A stretch of DNA of 64,000 nucleotides from the NCBI RefSeq assembly GCF_014651035.1, contig NZ_BMWC01000012.1:62001-126000 (forward strand), given 5' to 3'. Made by a program: the position numbers and the translations under genes. The notes under the pieces were generated by a model, which saw nothing but the letters and a program-made list of their open reading frames with translations, ran no database searches and was not told the origin of the DNA. This document shows, piece by piece, positions 63,548 to 64,000 of the stretch; position 1 is the first letter of the stretch, and each line of letters starts with the position of its first letter. The DNA comes from Streptomyces lomondensis (GTDB lineage: Bacteria > Actinomycetota > Actinomycetes > Streptomycetales > Streptomycetaceae).

Positions 63548-64000
63548 GGTATGTCTCCTATATCGGTCAGCAGATGGTGAAGGCGGTCGCCCTGGTCGAC
63601 AGCCGCCGTGTGCGAAGCCGGACTACGCGATCCGTCCGACGTGTTTCAGTCTCGCGGCGGGGAGGGGTCCCGCGCCCTGGTGTTCAGCGCAGTCTTTTCC
63701 TGTGGAAAACCCCACCCCCGCCGGTGTGCAAAACCGCCCCCCGGCGGCATAAAGCCAGGTTAAGGAAGGCCCCCTGCGCGTCTCGTCCTCCGCCGGTACG
63801 AACCCTCCCCAGGTCGTAGTACGGAGGTACCCCTAGGGGCAGTCCACCGAAGGGTGGAGACCGTCTCAGGGTTCACTCCACCCGCCGGCCCAGTCAGGCT
63901 CCACCCTCCCGCCACGTCAGGGTCAAGTGGGAAGCTGTGGGACGGCAGGTAGGTGCAAGGGACAGGCACAGCCACGGCACACACTCCGCGAGCAGGGCGG
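63548..64000. other. gene-free right edge of window
   Basis: I see no supported gene. The region contains a hairpin (CCGCCGG 63718-63724 with CCGGCGG 63741-63747), a CCCCTAGGGG palindrome (63830-63839) and presumably the promoter of the leftward ABC operon. A rightward gene may begin beyond the edge. Confidence 0.4.

Overview
This is high-GC (roughly 70%) chromosomal DNA from a Streptomyces. The evidence is GTG/TTG starts with strong Shine-Dalgarno sequences, a tRNA-Leu(UAA) of the bldA type, paired Rpf/LysM secreted proteins, a partner-switching sigma factor and many MmyB-type, TetR and secreted-protein genes. From memory, the gene order (sigI module, hut, bldA, ndh, eno, rpf pair, mazG, mfd) matches the central conserved part of the S. 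coelicolor chromosome. Most of the window is therefore core genome, with a few decayed accessory patches.

Layout. 1-3.1 kb: the 3' part of a POT peptide transporter and two secreted/wall proteins. 3.3-5.6 kb: an anti-sigma / anti-anti-sigma pair divergent from a SigB-type sigma factor (prsI, arsI, sigI). 5.7-11.5 kb: a tightly coupled leftward histidine-utilisation operon (hutU, an M20 amidohydrolase, hutF, hutI, a small membrane protein). 11.7-14.7 kb: a LysA-like decarboxylase, a membrane protein and an RpiR regulator that may share an operator with hut. 14.75-16.86 kb: a degenerate island with transposon-end-like repeats, a TniQ remnant, a frameshifted amidase gene, a lipoprotein and an Rhs scrap. 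17-26 kb: hypothetical proteins, an SDR/MmyB pair, cystathionine beta-synthase, an SGNH hydrolase and a thiolase. 26-30 kb: a BI-1 family membrane protein, pobA, a class I tRNA with a UAA anticodon, decayed AraC/LysE genes and bldA.

30-36.5 kb: an ABC exporter pair, a cyclopropane-type fatty acid synthase and type II NADH dehydrogenase, the last with a candidate Rex site far upstream. 36.9-40.3 kb: the eno / DivIC-like / DUF501 / Ppx operon. 40.5-42.6 kb: rpfA, with a c-di-AMP (ydaO) riboswitch, and an rpfB-like paralogue. 42.7-48.6 kb: a P450, MazG, a SurA-like lipoprotein and a Ser/Thr kinase with a membrane partner. 48.7-54.8 kb: GNAT, AlkD-like, secreted HNH nuclease, small antitoxin-like protein, SalK-like protein, a TetR/SDR module with repeated operators, and MerR. 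54.8-63.5 kb: mfd, a DUF2079 membrane protein and a second ABC exporter pair paralogous to the first. The final 450 bp hold no gene I can support.

The points most worth a second look are the second UAA-anticodon tRNA beside bldA, the shared CTGAATAGG element linking hutU and rpiR, the M20 enzyme in place of HutG, the decayed TniQ-type element, and the operator and repeat arrays around the TetR/SDR locus. Start sites were chosen by ribosome binding site, overlap and family length; all functional assignments are by sequence recognition without database searches.
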